DNA of 14,235 nt from Bacteroidota bacterium (lineage in GTDB: Bacteria > Bacteroidota > Bacteroidia > Flavobacteriales > Weeksellaceae): positions 1 to 14,235 of the forward strand of contig JAFAAJ010000034.1 of the NCBI GenBank assembly GCA_023426625.1. The letters are read 5' to 3'. This document shows positions 1 to 7,502 of this stretch, in pieces. The position numbers were made by a program, and so were the translations under genes. Positions within the stretch are counted from its first letter, which is position 1; every line of letters begins with the position of its first letter. Below the pieces are notes generated by a model. That model was not told where the DNA came from. It worked only from the letters and a program-made list of their open reading frames with translations, and ran no database searches.

Positions 1-1283
1 AAGAGTTCTATATCCTGTGGCTCCTTTTCAAATTCTATCAGCCATTCGTGATACGGAAGTCCTTCCTCCGGATTTACTTGCGGAGCCAAGTGGAACTCGG
101 TGATCTGAGCCGGATATTTTTCCAGAGTTGCTTTCATGGCTTCTTCAGCTTCAAAAGCAATAACGTGTTCCCCGAACGCAGAAGTGAAGTGTTTGGTTCT
201 TCCACTTACCACAATTCTGTGCGGATTTTTATCAATAAAACGGACAACATCACCAATGGAATAAGCCCACAAGCCTGAGTTTGTCGTTAAGATCAAAGCA
301 TAATCCTTGTTTAGCTCAATATCTTTTAACGTTAATCTTCTCGCATTTGGTTTTCCATACTCCTCGAGGGGAACGAATTCATAAAAAATCCCGTGATTGG
401 TAAGAAGCAACAGTCCCTCTTGGGTGTAATCATCCTGAAAAGCAAAAAAACCTTCTGATGCCGGAAAAGTCTGAATGATATCCACTTTTCCTCCCAAAAG
501 TTCTTCCATTTTATCGCGGTAAGGTTCATAGTTTACTCCTCCTGTTACGATCAGTTGCAGGTTGGGGAATATTTGCTTGATCTTTTTGCCGTGTTTTTCA
601 ATTAATTTTTCAAAATACATAATCAGCCACGGTGGAATTCCCGAGATCAGGGTCATGTTTTCTTTCTCGGTTTCTTCTACGATTTTATCTACTTTGGCTT
701 CCCAGTCTTCCATAATATTGGTTTCCCAGCTTGGAAGGCGGTTTTTTTGTAAGTAATTGGGAATATGATGAGCTACAATTCCCGAAAGTCGCCCTGTTTT
801 TATACCATAAACTTCCTCAAGTTCAGGACTTCCCTGTAAAAAGATCATTTTTCCCGTAACGAAATCCGCATTGTTTTTTCTCGCTATATAATGGAATAAA
901 GCACTTTGTGCACCTGCTATCTGGAAAGGCATTCCTTCCTTTGAGATAGGGATGTATTTGGAGCCGGATGTAGTACCTGAAGTTTTAGCAAAGTATTCCG
1001 GAGTATCTGTCCATAAAATGTTGGCCTGTCCTCTTTTTACCCTTTCAATATAAGGTCTCAGATCTTCATAGTCGGCAATAGGAACTCTTTCCTGAAAGTC
1101 TTTTACAGAATGGATGTTTTCAAAATCATGTTCTCTTCCGTAAAGCGTTTTACTGGCTTTTTCCACAAAAGATAAAAGAAGCTCTTCCTGTTTTTTCTGA
1201 GGATTCTGCTTGAATTCTTCGGTGCTCCGAACATGTTTTTTAGCCCAGATAAGTGCAATGTTTTTCTTGAAAAAGTTTAGCAT
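1..1283 (-). CDS. GH3-family acyl-acid amido synthetase-like protein (partial, C-terminus off the left edge)
   Basis: The minus strand is open from ATG at 1283 to the window edge, giving 427 residues; bacterial GH3 proteins are about 500 long, so only the last part is missing. It has the adenylate-forming (ANL superfamily) motifs: TSGTTSG at residues 101-107 (ATP/phosphate loop), FPASEG at 273-278 (adenine-binding motif) and YSIGD at 341-345 (ribose-contacting Asp). No signal peptide is seen, so it should be cytoplasmic. Plant GH3 enzymes join acyl acids such as jasmonate or auxin to amino acids through an acyl-AMP; GH3 genes are common in Bacteroidota, but I know of no established substrate there. 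The start follows a terminator at 1365-1397, so the gene probably has its own promoter. Family is well supported; substrate is unknown. Confidence 0.9.
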   Translation of the reverse strand, partial: MLNFFKKNIALIWAKKHVRSTEEFKQNPQKKQEELLLSFVEKASKTLYGREHDFENIHSVKDFQERVPIADYEDLRPYIERVKRGQANILWTDTPEYFAKTSGTTSGSKYIPISKEGMPFQIAGAQSALFHYIARKNNADFVTGKMIFLQGSPELEEVYGIKTGRLSGIVAHHIPNYLQKNRLPSWETNIMEDWEAKVDKIVEETEKENMTLISGIPPWLIMYFEKLIEKHGKKIKQIFPNLQLIVTGGVNYEPYRDKMEELLGGKVDIIQTFPASEGFFAFQDDYTQEGLLLLTNHGIFYEFVPLEEYGKPNARRLTLKDIELNKDYALILTTNSGLWAYSIGDVVRFIDKNPHRIVVSGRTKHFTSAFGEHVIAFEAEEAMKATLEKYPAQITEFHLAPQVNPEEGLPYHEWLIEFEKEPQDIEL

Positions 1284-1364
1284 GCCTCAAATTTATAAAT
1301 AACTTAAGAAACAGATGTTATTTTACGGCTAAACCTGTTGAACTTATTAAAAATGACTTTACAA

Positions 1365-1397
1365 AAATTAATAAAACCGATGATTAGGTCATCGGTT
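1365..1397 (-). terminator. Rho-independent terminator of the 80-residue basic protein gene
   Basis: Arms AACCGATGA (1375-1383) and TCATCGGTT (1389-1397) form a perfect 9-bp stem with a 5-nt loop. Read on the minus strand the stem is followed by a T-rich run (TTATTAATTTTT), as expected of an intrinsic terminator for the minus-strand gene ending at 1438. It also separates that gene from the GH3 gene. Confidence 0.85.
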
Positions 1398-1437
1398 CTG
1401 TGAAAATTTGATTATAAAATAACAACTATGAATGAGT

Positions 1438-1680
1438 TTACTTGTTTGCTTTGTATCTTCTGTCCGGAGTGCCGTCTTTTTTCAGTTTTTTGTTTTCCTT
1501 GTATCGTTTGTCAGGTGTTCCGTCTTTTTTTAGTTTGGTAGCTGCTTTTGCTGTTTTTGCTTCGGTGGTTTTTAATGTTTTAGTAGTCTGTTGATGTGTT
1601 GTTTTAGACGAAGCTGTATGTTGGGCTGTAGCAAGTCCTAATCCCAGAATTAAAGACATTGCCAATAATACTTTTTTCAT
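1438..1680 (-). CDS. Small exported basic protein with two 16-residue KLKKDGTPDxRYKxNK repeats
   Basis: The protein has 80 residues if it starts at ATG 1680, chosen because this gives a classical signal peptide (MKKVLLAMSLILGLGLATA, probable cleavage after ATA or ATAQ). The frame is open further upstream to 1770, but that extension is not signal-like. The mature part is a Thr/Lys/Ala-rich linker (about residues 21-48) followed by two near-identical units at 49-64 and 65-80, each with core KKDGTPD and RYK. The protein ends exactly at the second unit. The core resembles, from memory, the short basic repeat called PBCV-specific basic adaptor domain, whose function is not established; I could not check this by search. 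Very Lys-rich and likely periplasmic or outer-surface; it might bind an anionic partner (inference). It has its own terminator downstream. Confidence 0.75.
   Translation of the reverse strand: MKKVLLAMSLILGLGLATAQHTASSKTTHQQTTKTLKTTEAKTAKAATKLKKDGTPDKRYKENKKLKKDGTPDRRYKANK
1441..1536 (-). repeat. In-gene tandem repeat, 2 x 48 bp
   Basis: Two adjacent 48-bp units encode 16 residues each (1489-1536 and 1441-1488 on the minus strand). At protein level they differ at only three positions (K/R, E/A and no others inside the KKDGTPD and RYK cores, apart from the linker-side residues), and the DNA is also clearly similar, pointing to a recent internal duplication. Confidence 0.7.
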
Positions 1681-1708
1681 TTTCAGCGGATTTTGATGTT
1701 TTGTTGAA

Positions 1709-1716
1709 TAAAGGTA
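1709..1716 (-). promoter_or_regulatory. Possible -7 box of the 80-residue protein gene
   Basis: The minus strand reads TACCTTTA, one base off the Bacteroidota -7 consensus TAnnTTTG, with a TTT triplet 19 nt upstream in place of the -33 TTG. It lies about 29 bases ahead of the chosen ATG at 1680 and would place transcription start upstream of that ATG but downstream of the earlier in-frame ATG at 1770, supporting the shorter protein. Confidence 0.3.
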
Positions 1717-1795
1717 GATAAAAAATACACGCAGAAAAGCAGTTTCCACAATCTTAACGAAGTTTATCACTGCTTAAAAAAATCTTAAAATAATT

Positions 1796-1832
1796 TAATT
1801 AAAAAGCCTGCTTTCCGATCGGGAAGCAGGCT
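1796..1832 (-). terminator. Rho-independent terminator of the 130-residue lipoprotein gene
   Basis: A 12-bp stem (AGCCTGCTTTCC at 1805-1816 with GGGAAGCAGGCT at 1821-1832, one G-U pair) closes a GATC loop. On the minus strand it is followed by TTTTTAATTAAATT. It sits 21 bases after the minus-strand stop at 1854. Confidence 0.9.
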
Positions 1833-1853
1833 GAACATATATGTATGAAATTG

Positions 1854-2246
1854 TTAACGTGTACAATTGGCGGTCCAGGTTTTACCGTCTTTTAAATATA
1901 AAATCTTCAATTCATTATTATCAATCCTGATGTATGATGTAGCCGTAGAACCTATCATTACTAAAGTGTGGTCTCCTTCCTGTGCAAATTCAATTCCGTT
2001 AAGATCCGGGATACCGTTTGAGAAGGCGAAGTTGTATTTTGTACCACTTGCGATTTTGGTTACAAAAACACTTCCGTCATTGGTGCTGATGTCCGTATCG
2101 GCATCATTATAGGAAATACTACCTCGGTATGTTCCGGCAAAGAAATCGTTGTTCGTTGGATCATCGTCATCACTACAAGAAGAAAAAGATACTACTGCAA
2201 AAAATACCAGCATAAACATTCCTAAGATTCTAATTGCTTTTTTCAT
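1854..2246 (-). CDS. Small lipoprotein of unknown function (130 residues)
   Basis: The N-terminus is a type II signal peptide with lipobox FSSC (Cys24), followed at once by SDDDDP. Acidic residues directly after the lipid cysteine resemble the Bacteroidota lipoprotein export signal that sends lipoproteins to the cell surface, so surface display is likely (inference). The mature part, about 105 residues, reads as a small beta-rich domain with alternating hydrophobic strands (for example GTYRGSISY near residues 38-46 and TATSYIRIDNNELKILYL near 101-118). It ends with a Trp and a Cys (WTANCTR). This is reminiscent of small lipocalin-like lipoproteins in this phylum, but I cannot assign a family. 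It is flanked by terminators on both sides, so it is a single-gene unit. Confidence 0.85.
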   Translation of the reverse strand: MKKAIRILGMFMLVFFAVVSFSSCSDDDDPTNNDFFAGTYRGSISYNDADTDISTNDGSVFVTKIASGTKYNFAFSNGIPDLNGIEFAQEGDHTLVMIGSTATSYIRIDNNELKILYLKDGKTWTANCTR

Positions 2247-2375
2247 AATATTATTTCTTTAAGGTTTGTAGTGAAAGACTTTCCAAACCGTATGCCATGA
2301 AATAAGGGTTGGAGTTATTTTAACTTTAAATTAGGCTTTTTTAGGAAAAATTATTTAAAATCTATTGCTTTTAGC

Positions 2376-2407
2376 ATAAAAAACGCTTCCCTGATTGAGA
2401 GAAGCGT
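2376..2407 (-). terminator. Rho-independent terminator of the protease/lipoprotein unit
   Basis: Arms ACGCTTC (2383-2389) and GAAGCGT (2401-2407) form a 7-bp stem; on the minus strand the hairpin is followed by TTTTTTATG. It lies 25 bases past the stop at 2432 and closes the two-gene unit that starts at 3721. Confidence 0.85.
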
Positions 2408-2431
2408 AAAAATAATAATTGAGAGTTAAGG

Positions 2432-3115
2432 CTATTTTACCAGTTTTCCTTTTTGCACTAAGTCTCCAAATTGTCTTTGGAATACCTGAGCGTCGGCTCG
2501 GATCTGCTTGAATATTTCATCCTCAGATTGTGGCTGTCTCAAAGATGCTCCATTATATCGCGTGAAGTAAAGCTTTCTACCATCCGCATTCACTTCATAA
2601 ATGGTTGCGTTGATATTCGGAACCTCAAACACCGAGATCGGAACATTCATATTGTTGAATTGGCTTTTGATTTCTGTAAGATCAGCAGATGCAACATTGT
2701 TGGTGATCTCATCCAGTTGCCATCCTTTTTCATTTTGAGACGTGGAGATCACGGTTACCACTCTTGAGTTGTCTACCAAAGGAGTCTGAACTTTTTTATG
2801 ATCTTCAGAAACGGTAGCCAGTGTAGCAGAATCTGCACGAAGTAATCTTTCGAAATTGACGTCAAAAACAGAAATTGGCGATTCCGGATTTGAACGTTCC
2901 AATGCAGCTGCATCAATATTCAGATTAAATTCCTTGTTGTTTTTAAGGATCGAAATAAGATCAGCTTTCCCTTTATTCACAGCATCAGTGGATGTTGTAA
3001 AATTATTTTCTTTGATTTCATTTTGGCCGGAGTTTCCCATATTACCTTTATCACTACACGAAAATAAGAAAACGGACACTAAGAAAATAAACAATGTATG
3101 TTTTAGATTTTTCAT
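2432..3115 (-). CDS. Lipoprotein of unknown function, downstream partner of a papain-like protease
   Basis: The protein has 227 residues with a lipoprotein signal peptide (lipobox LFSC, Cys20), then a Gly/Asn-rich flexible stretch (SDKGNMGNSGQNE). The mature region alternates helical parts (about residues 41-58, and a long C-terminal helix about 200-226 rich in Gln, Asp and Lys) with beta strands such as SRVVTVISTS and ATIYEVNADGRKLYFTRY. It contains no cysteine other than the lipidated one. No enzyme motif is visible and I do not recognise the family. It starts 18 bases after the stop of the C70-like protease gene, with no promoter or terminator between, so the two are surely co-transcribed. 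By analogy with Spi and staphostatin inhibitors encoded beside C10 and C47 proteases, a cognate inhibitor or chaperone role is possible; this is inference only. Confidence 0.85.
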   Translation of the reverse strand: MKNLKHTLFIFLVSVFLFSCSDKGNMGNSGQNEIKENNFTTSTDAVNKGKADLISILKNNKEFNLNIDAAALERSNPESPISVFDVNFERLLRADSATLATVSEDHKKVQTPLVDNSRVVTVISTSQNEKGWQLDEITNNVASADLTEIKSQFNNMNVPISVFEVPNINATIYEVNADGRKLYFTRYNGASLRQPQSEDEIFKQIRADAQVFQRQFGDLVQKGKLVK

Positions 3116-3133
3116 TTTTTCAGATTTTTTAAA

Positions 3134-3721
3134 TTATTTTTTTGCTAAATCATACCATGTGTCCCAGTGGGTACTGCTTCCGGCGGGATCTACATACGTT
3201 TCATAGGTGATCAGTCTTTCCTGTCCTACACAAGGACTCCAAGGGTCATTCAGTACTACATACCTTGTTCCACCTACCGTTACGTATCCTTTTATTACAA
3301 CGACATGACCGACCACTCCCGGAGTTCCGTAAGCATAACCCATAGGTTTTTTCGAACAAAAAATCTGTTTTTGCAGTTTTTCCCAGGTTAATGCAGTTGT
3401 ACTTTCGCTGAATTTTAGTCCTGCAAAATCCAATTCTAGCCAACCGGGACGGTTGCAGTCAGCGGTTTTAGGGCATGGCGTACCGGTCGTTTGAGGATTA
3501 CAGCAGTTGCTTTTTCCGAATCGGTGGTTGGCCAATGCACATTGAGTTACACTAATCTGAAAGTGCTGAGCAAGCATTTGCGTAGTGGCTGCCCAACACC
3601 AGTTGTTGGTTTCCTGTGGTCTTAATGTATTGGGAACATTACCAATAACCTCTGGCTTACAGCAGCTTGTTAAAGTAAATGTTAACCCAATAAAAAATAA
3701 ACCTAAAATTATTCTTTTCAT
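3134..3721 (-). CDS. Papain-like cysteine protease lipoprotein (AvrRpt2/C70-like)
   Basis: The protein has 195 residues with a lipoprotein signal peptide ending LTSC (Cys20). The segment QETNNWCWAATTQML (36-50) is the hallmark nucleophile region of AvrRpt2-type papain-fold peptidases, with Cys42 as the likely nucleophile and Gln36 as a likely oxyanion residue. His139 (in VGHVVVIKGY) and Asp159 (in VVLNDPW) complete a triad in the expected order and spacing for the family. About ten cysteines (20, 21, 42, 61, 73, 74, 83, 89, 122, 164) suggest disulphides and an extracytoplasmic location. Unlike the plant-pathogen effector AvrRpt2, this is a lipid-anchored protein, so it probably acts in the periplasm or on the surface. 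It is first in a two-gene unit with the 227-residue lipoprotein, and divergent from mfd. Substrate unknown. A bacteriocin-leader (C39) peptidase is less likely because no ABC transporter is fused or adjacent. Confidence 0.85.
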   Translation of the reverse strand: MKRIILGLFFIGLTFTLTSCCKPEVIGNVPNTLRPQETNNWCWAATTQMLAQHFQISVTQCALANHRFGKSNCCNPQTTGTPCPKTADCNRPGWLELDFAGLKFSESTTALTWEKLQKQIFCSKKPMGYAYGTPGVVGHVVVIKGYVTVGGTRYVVLNDPWSPCVGQERLITYETYVDPAGSSTHWDTWYDLAKK

Positions 3722-3862
3722 GGTAAAGTTTTTCTTTTTCCTACTCTTTGGGCTTTTCGGATTCCGCCTTTTTTCTTGTTGTAAAATTACAAGGTGTTGA
3801 TATTCTGGGAGTAAGGGTTTTTACGAATATTAGGGGTGGGGATTTTCCTGATATTTTATTCG

Positions 3863-3870
3863 TATCTTTG
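3863..3870 (+). promoter_or_regulatory. -7 box of the mfd promoter
   Basis: TATCTTTG matches the Bacteroidota -7 consensus TAnnTTTG exactly. A recognisable TTG -33 element is not present; a TTT at 3843-3845 lies 17 bases upstream. Transcription would start around 3876, just ahead of the palindrome at 3880-3904. This supports starting Mfd at ATG 3932 rather than at the upstream in-frame ATG at 3836, which lies ahead of the promoter. Confidence 0.65.
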
Positions 3871-3879
3871 CGGAGCAAA

Positions 3880-3904
3880 CGATTTCGGGAAACTCCCGAA
3901 ATCG
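3880..3904 (+). promoter_or_regulatory. Perfect 25-bp palindrome / hairpin in the mfd leader
   Basis: CGATTTCGGGA (3880-3890) and TCCCGAAATCG (3894-3904) are exact reverse complements around a 3-base AAC loop. The element lies between the predicted transcription start (about 3876) and the Mfd ATG at 3932, so it would form a stable hairpin near the 5' end of the transcript, or a two-fold symmetric protein-binding site just past the start. It is followed by only CTTTTGG, so it is not a convincing terminator. Confidence 0.7.
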
Positions 3905-3931
3905 CTTTTGGCGTTTATATATTTACTATTT

Positions 3932-6900
3932 ATGCAGTTAAAAACCATCAACGAGAAATTTCTTCCGGATCTGCTTCAGAAAGAATTTGGTAAAGAGATC
4001 TTTGCCAGTTTGGAAACTAATCAACATATTTCTGTAAGAGGAAGTGCGGGATCTTCGGTATCTGTTTTTGTCGCCGAACTTTTCTTAACCCAGAAGAAAA
4101 ATATTCTCTTTCTGGTAGATGATAAAGAAGATGCTCTTTACATCAGCACAGAAATGGAAGATCTGTTGGGAAAGGATAAAGTGCTTTATTTTCCGGCCAC
4201 TCATCTTGAGCCTTATCAGGTGGAGAAAACTCAGAATGCCAATCTGGTTTTAAGAACGGAGGTTTTAAATAAAATAAATTCAGGAAAGTCTGCGAAGGTA
4301 ATTGTAGCCTACGTAGGAGCTTTATCCGAGAAAGTTTTAAAGAAGGAAGATTTCAAAGCGATCTCTCACCAGATCAAGGTGGGTGATCAGCTGGATTTCG
4401 ATTTTGTGGATGAACTGCTTAATCATTATCATTTTCAGCAGACGGATTTTGTGTCGGAGCCGGGAGAGTTTTCCGTGAGAGGAGGAATTGTGGATGTTTT
4501 TTCCTATTCTTATGAAAAACCTTACCGTATCACTTTCTTTGGAAATGAAGTGGAAAGTATTAAAACGTTCGATATTGAAACCCAGCTTTCAACAGGTAAG
4601 GTAAAAGAGTTTCAACTGGTTTCTAATATGAATTTTTCTGTTTCGGGAACCAAGGTTTCTATACTCCAGGTTTTACCGAAAGAAAGTTTTGTTGTATCTA
4701 AAAATGCAGTGATAGGACTTCAGAAGCTGAAACAGTTCTATGAAAAGTCTTTGGAAAAGTATGAAACCTTAAGTAAGGATATCAATCATAGACCACCGCA
4801 GGAACTGTTCATTTCTGATCAGGAATTTATATTTGATTATAAAAAATTCAATACCATAGATTTCAGCAGTGTGGGATTGGAAGATATAAAAGCTGTCGAG
4901 GTTAAAATCGATCAAACGGCACAGCCTTCATTCCACAAAAATTTTGAATTGCTGATCGAAAATCTGGAAGAAAGGCAAAGTGAGGGTTTTGAGACATGGA
5001 TTTCTTTTTCTACAGAAAAGCAAAAGGAGAGATTAGAGTCTATTTTTGAGGAGCTGGAACATGAAGTACCTTTCAAAAGCTTTAAATCTGAGCTTCATGA
5101 AGGTTTTGTGGATAACGATCATAAACTTCTGGTGTATACGGATCATCAGATTTTCGACCGCTATCAAAGATATAAAGCGAAAAATACATTTGCCAAATCC
5201 GAGCAACTTACGTTGAAAGACTTAATGTCTCTGAAAGTAGGGGATTATATCGCTCACATTGATCATGGGATCGGAAAATTCATGGGATTGGTGAAAGTGA
5301 ATAATGACGGAAAGATCCAGGAATGTTTTAAATTGACCTATAAGAATGGGGATTTATTATATGTAAGCATCCATTCCTTACATAAAATTTCCAAATACAA
5401 CGGACCGGATGGAAAGGAGGTCGTTCTCAGTAAGTTGGGATCACCTGCATGGAAGTCTTTAAAACAAAAAACAAAGACAAAAGTCAAGCAGATTGCTTTT
5501 GACCTTATTAAATTATACGCCCAAAGAAAAACAGCTAAAGGATTTGCTTATTCTCCAGATTCGTATTTGCAGAATGAATTGGAAGCCAGCTTTATTTATG
5601 AAGATACTCCGGATCAGGAAAAGGCAACCATTGACGTGAAAAAAGATATGGAAGCTGTAACGGTCATGGACAGGCTTGTATGTGGTGATGTAGGATTTGG
5701 GAAAACGGAAGTTGCTATCCGGGCTGCATTCAAAGCGGCAACGGACGGTAAACAGGTGGCTGTTTTGGTACCAACAACTATTTTGGCATTTCAGCATTAC
5801 AGAAGTTTTAAAGAAAGATTAAAAGATTTTCCGGTGAATGTTTCTTATCTGAACAGATTCAGAACAGCTAAACAGAAATCTGAAACTTTAGAAGCATTAA
5901 AAGAAGGAAAAGTAGATATTATCATAGGAACGCACCAGTTGGTGGGTAGCGGGGTTAAGTTTAAAGATCTTGGATTGCTGATCATTGATGAGGAGCATAA
6001 GTTTGGGGTTTCGGTAAAAGATAAACTGAAAACCCTTAAAAGTAATGTAGATACCTTGACATTGACAGCAACGCCCATCCCGAGAACCTTACAGTTTTCT
6101 TTAATGGCGGCAAGAGATTTATCCGTGATTAAAACACCGCCACCCAACAGGCAGCCTGTAGACACACAACTTATAGGTTTCAATGAAGAAATCATTCGTG
6201 ATGCGGTTTCTTATGAGCTGCAAAGGGACGGACAAGTGTATTTTATCAATAACAGGATTGAAAACCTGAAGGATATTGCAGGACTTATTCAAAGGTTGGT
6301 TCCGGATGCGAGAGTGATCACCGGACATGGACAAATGGATGGAAAGCAACTGGAGAGAAATGTTCTGGATTTCATGGAAGGCAAGTACGACGTTTTGGTA
6401 TCTACCACGATTGTTGAAAGTGGAGTGGATGTTCCGAATGCCAATACTATTTTCATTAATGATGCCCAACGTTTTGGAATGGCGGATCTTCACCAGATGA
6501 GAGGAAGGGTAGGACGAAGCAACAGAAAAGCCTTTTGTTATCTCATCACTCCGCCTTATGATATGATGACTTCGGATGCCAGAAAAAGACTGGAAGCGAT
6601 AGAGCAGTTTTCTGATCTGGGAAGCGGTTTCCAGATTGCGATGAAGGACCTGGAAATTCGTGGAGCCGGAGATCTTTTAGGTGCTGAACAAAGTGGTTTC
6701 ATCAATGAAATGGGGTTTGAAACATATCAGAAACTGATGCAGGAAGCTTTAGAGGAACTGAAAGATGATGAAAGCTTCGGGAATCTATTTGAAAATGAGG
6801 AAGAAAGGCAGAAGTTATTCAAATCTGTGAAAGAGGTTAATATTGATACGGATCTCGAGCTGATGCTTCCGGATTCTTATATTTCCAATACAGAAGAAAG

Positions 6901-7294
6901 ACTGCTTTTATACCAGAAAATTGCAGAAATTGATAATGAAAAGGATCTGCAGAAATTTGAAGCGGAACTGGTGGATCGTTTTGGAAGCCTGCCAAAAGAA
7001 GCGGTAAATTTGTTAAAAAGTGTGTCCCTGAAATGGCTCGCTGCTGATATAGGTTTCGAAAAAATTGTCATGAAAAATGGGATTTTCCTTGGGTACTTCC
7101 CGGATAATCCACAGGATAAGTTCTATCAGACGGATAAATTCAGACATATCATTAATTATCTGACTCAAAATCCGGCAGAAGCCCAATTGAAAGAGAAAAT
7201 TGGAAAAGAGGGTAATCAGCTGAAGATGAGAAAAGATAAGGTAAGAAATGTAGATGAGGTAAATGTTTTGTTAAAATCTATTCTTCAGGGATAA
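3932..7294 (+). CDS. mfd: Transcription-repair coupling factor Mfd
   Basis: The protein has 1120 residues, normal for the family. Mfd is a DNA translocase that pushes RNA polymerase stalled at lesions off the template and recruits UvrA for nucleotide excision repair. Visible parts, in order: an N-terminal UvrB-like module (with EKTQNANLVLRTEVL near 107-121 and RGGIVDVFSYSYEKPYRITFFG near 183-204), the CarD-like RNA polymerase interaction domain starting LKVGDYIAHIDHGIG at 434-448, a RecG-like translocase with Walker A GDVGFGKT at 585-592, DEEH box at 686-689, TATPIPRTLQF, the VESGVDVPNA segment and QMRGRVGR at 855-862, and a C-terminal domain that masks the UvrA-binding surface. All key residues are present. 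The start at 3932 is preferred because the promoter at 3863 and the palindrome lie downstream of the alternative ATG at 3836. It is a single-gene unit, divergent from the protease gene. Confidence 0.98.
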   Translation: MQLKTINEKFLPDLLQKEFGKEIFASLETNQHISVRGSAGSSVSVFVAELFLTQKKNILFLVDDKEDALYISTEMEDLLGKDKVLYFPATHLEPYQVEKTQNANLVLRTEVLNKINSGKSAKVIVAYVGALSEKVLKKEDFKAISHQIKVGDQLDFDFVDELLNHYHFQQTDFVSEPGEFSVRGGIVDVFSYSYEKPYRITFFGNEVESIKTFDIETQLSTGKVKEFQLVSNMNFSVSGTKVSILQVLPKESFVVSKNAVIGLQKLKQFYEKSLEKYETLSKDINHRPPQELFISDQEFIFDYKKFNTIDFSSVGLEDIKAVEVKIDQTAQPSFHKNFELLIENLEERQSEGFETWISFSTEKQKERLESIFEELEHEVPFKSFKSELHEGFVDNDHKLLVYTDHQIFDRYQRYKAKNTFAKSEQLTLKDLMSLKVGDYIAHIDHGIGKFMGLVKVNNDGKIQECFKLTYKNGDLLYVSIHSLHKISKYNGPDGKEVVLSKLGSPAWKSLKQKTKTKVKQIAFDLIKLYAQRKTAKGFAYSPDSYLQNELEASFIYEDTPDQEKATIDVKKDMEAVTVMDRLVCGDVGFGKTEVAIRAAFKAATDGKQVAVLVPTTILAFQHYRSFKERLKDFPVNVSYLNRFRTAKQKSETLEALKEGKVDIIIGTHQLVGSGVKFKDLGLLIIDEEHKFGVSVKDKLKTLKSNVDTLTLTATPIPRTLQFSLMAARDLSVIKTPPPNRQPVDTQLIGFNEEIIRDAVSYELQRDGQVYFINNRIENLKDIAGLIQRLVPDARVITGHGQMDGKQLERNVLDFMEGKYDVLVSTTIVESGVDVPNANTIFINDAQRFGMADLHQMRGRVGRSNRKAFCYLITPPYDMMTSDARKRLEAIEQFSDLGSGFQIAMKDLEIRGAGDLLGAEQSGFINEMGFETYQKLMQEALEELKDDESFGNLFENEEERQKLFKSVKEVNIDTDLELMLPDSYISNTEERLLLYQKIAEIDNEKDLQKFEAELVDRFGSLPKEAVNLLKSVSLKWLAADIGFEKIVMKNGIFLGYFPDNPQDKFYQTDKFRHIINYLTQNPAEAQLKEKIGKEGNQLKMRKDKVRNVDEVNVLLKSILQG

Positions 7295-7469
7295 ATTATT
7301 TTGTTCTTGAAGTTGGAGCTGAAATGGATTTATAGTATTGATATTCAGTTGTTTTTTGTTTTGATTGGCACTTGCGGTAAAATCAAGAATAAAACAAAAT
7401 ATGAGCCCCAGCCAATTATTAGTTTTTCTAGAATATAAATAAAAATATACTTTTTATTCAAAAAAAAAT

Positions 7470-7477
7470 TATATTTG
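7470..7477 (+). promoter_or_regulatory. -7 box of the 315-residue lipoprotein gene
   Basis: TATATTTG fits TAnnTTTG exactly and lies 25 bases ahead of the ATG at 7503, after a very AT-rich stretch. No TTG is found at the usual -33 spacing. It implies a short leader of about 20 bases. The rest of 7295-7469 shows no gene and no clear terminator for mfd. Confidence 0.6.
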
Positions 7478-7502
7478 TGGAAAAATAAACAATCACCTAG
7501 AA

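Noticed and set aside
1681..1770. A 30-residue N-terminal extension of the 80-residue basic protein.
   Set aside because: It would bury a perfect signal peptide inside the protein; the ATG at 1680 directly precedes MKKVLLAMSL.
2263..2289. Inverted GGTTTG/CAAACC pair in the leader of the 130-residue lipoprotein gene as a riboswitch.
   Set aside because: Six-base arms with no other conserved structure; nothing resembles a known riboswitch class.
3779..3792. TTGTAAAATTACAA near-palindrome upstream of the protease gene as an operator or promoter.
   Set aside because: Only 6-bp arms in AT-rich DNA, and no full TTG/TAnnTTTG pair on the minus strand; too weak to list as a feature.
3836..3931. A longer Mfd starting 32 codons upstream at 3836.
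   Set aside because: That ATG lies upstream of the TATCTTTG promoter box, and the extra residues would be encoded by the promoter and palindrome; family length fits the start at 3932.
5845..6493. Minus-strand open frames opposite mfd.
   Set aside because: They overlap the conserved translocase motifs of Mfd and read as mirror sequence without protein-like features.
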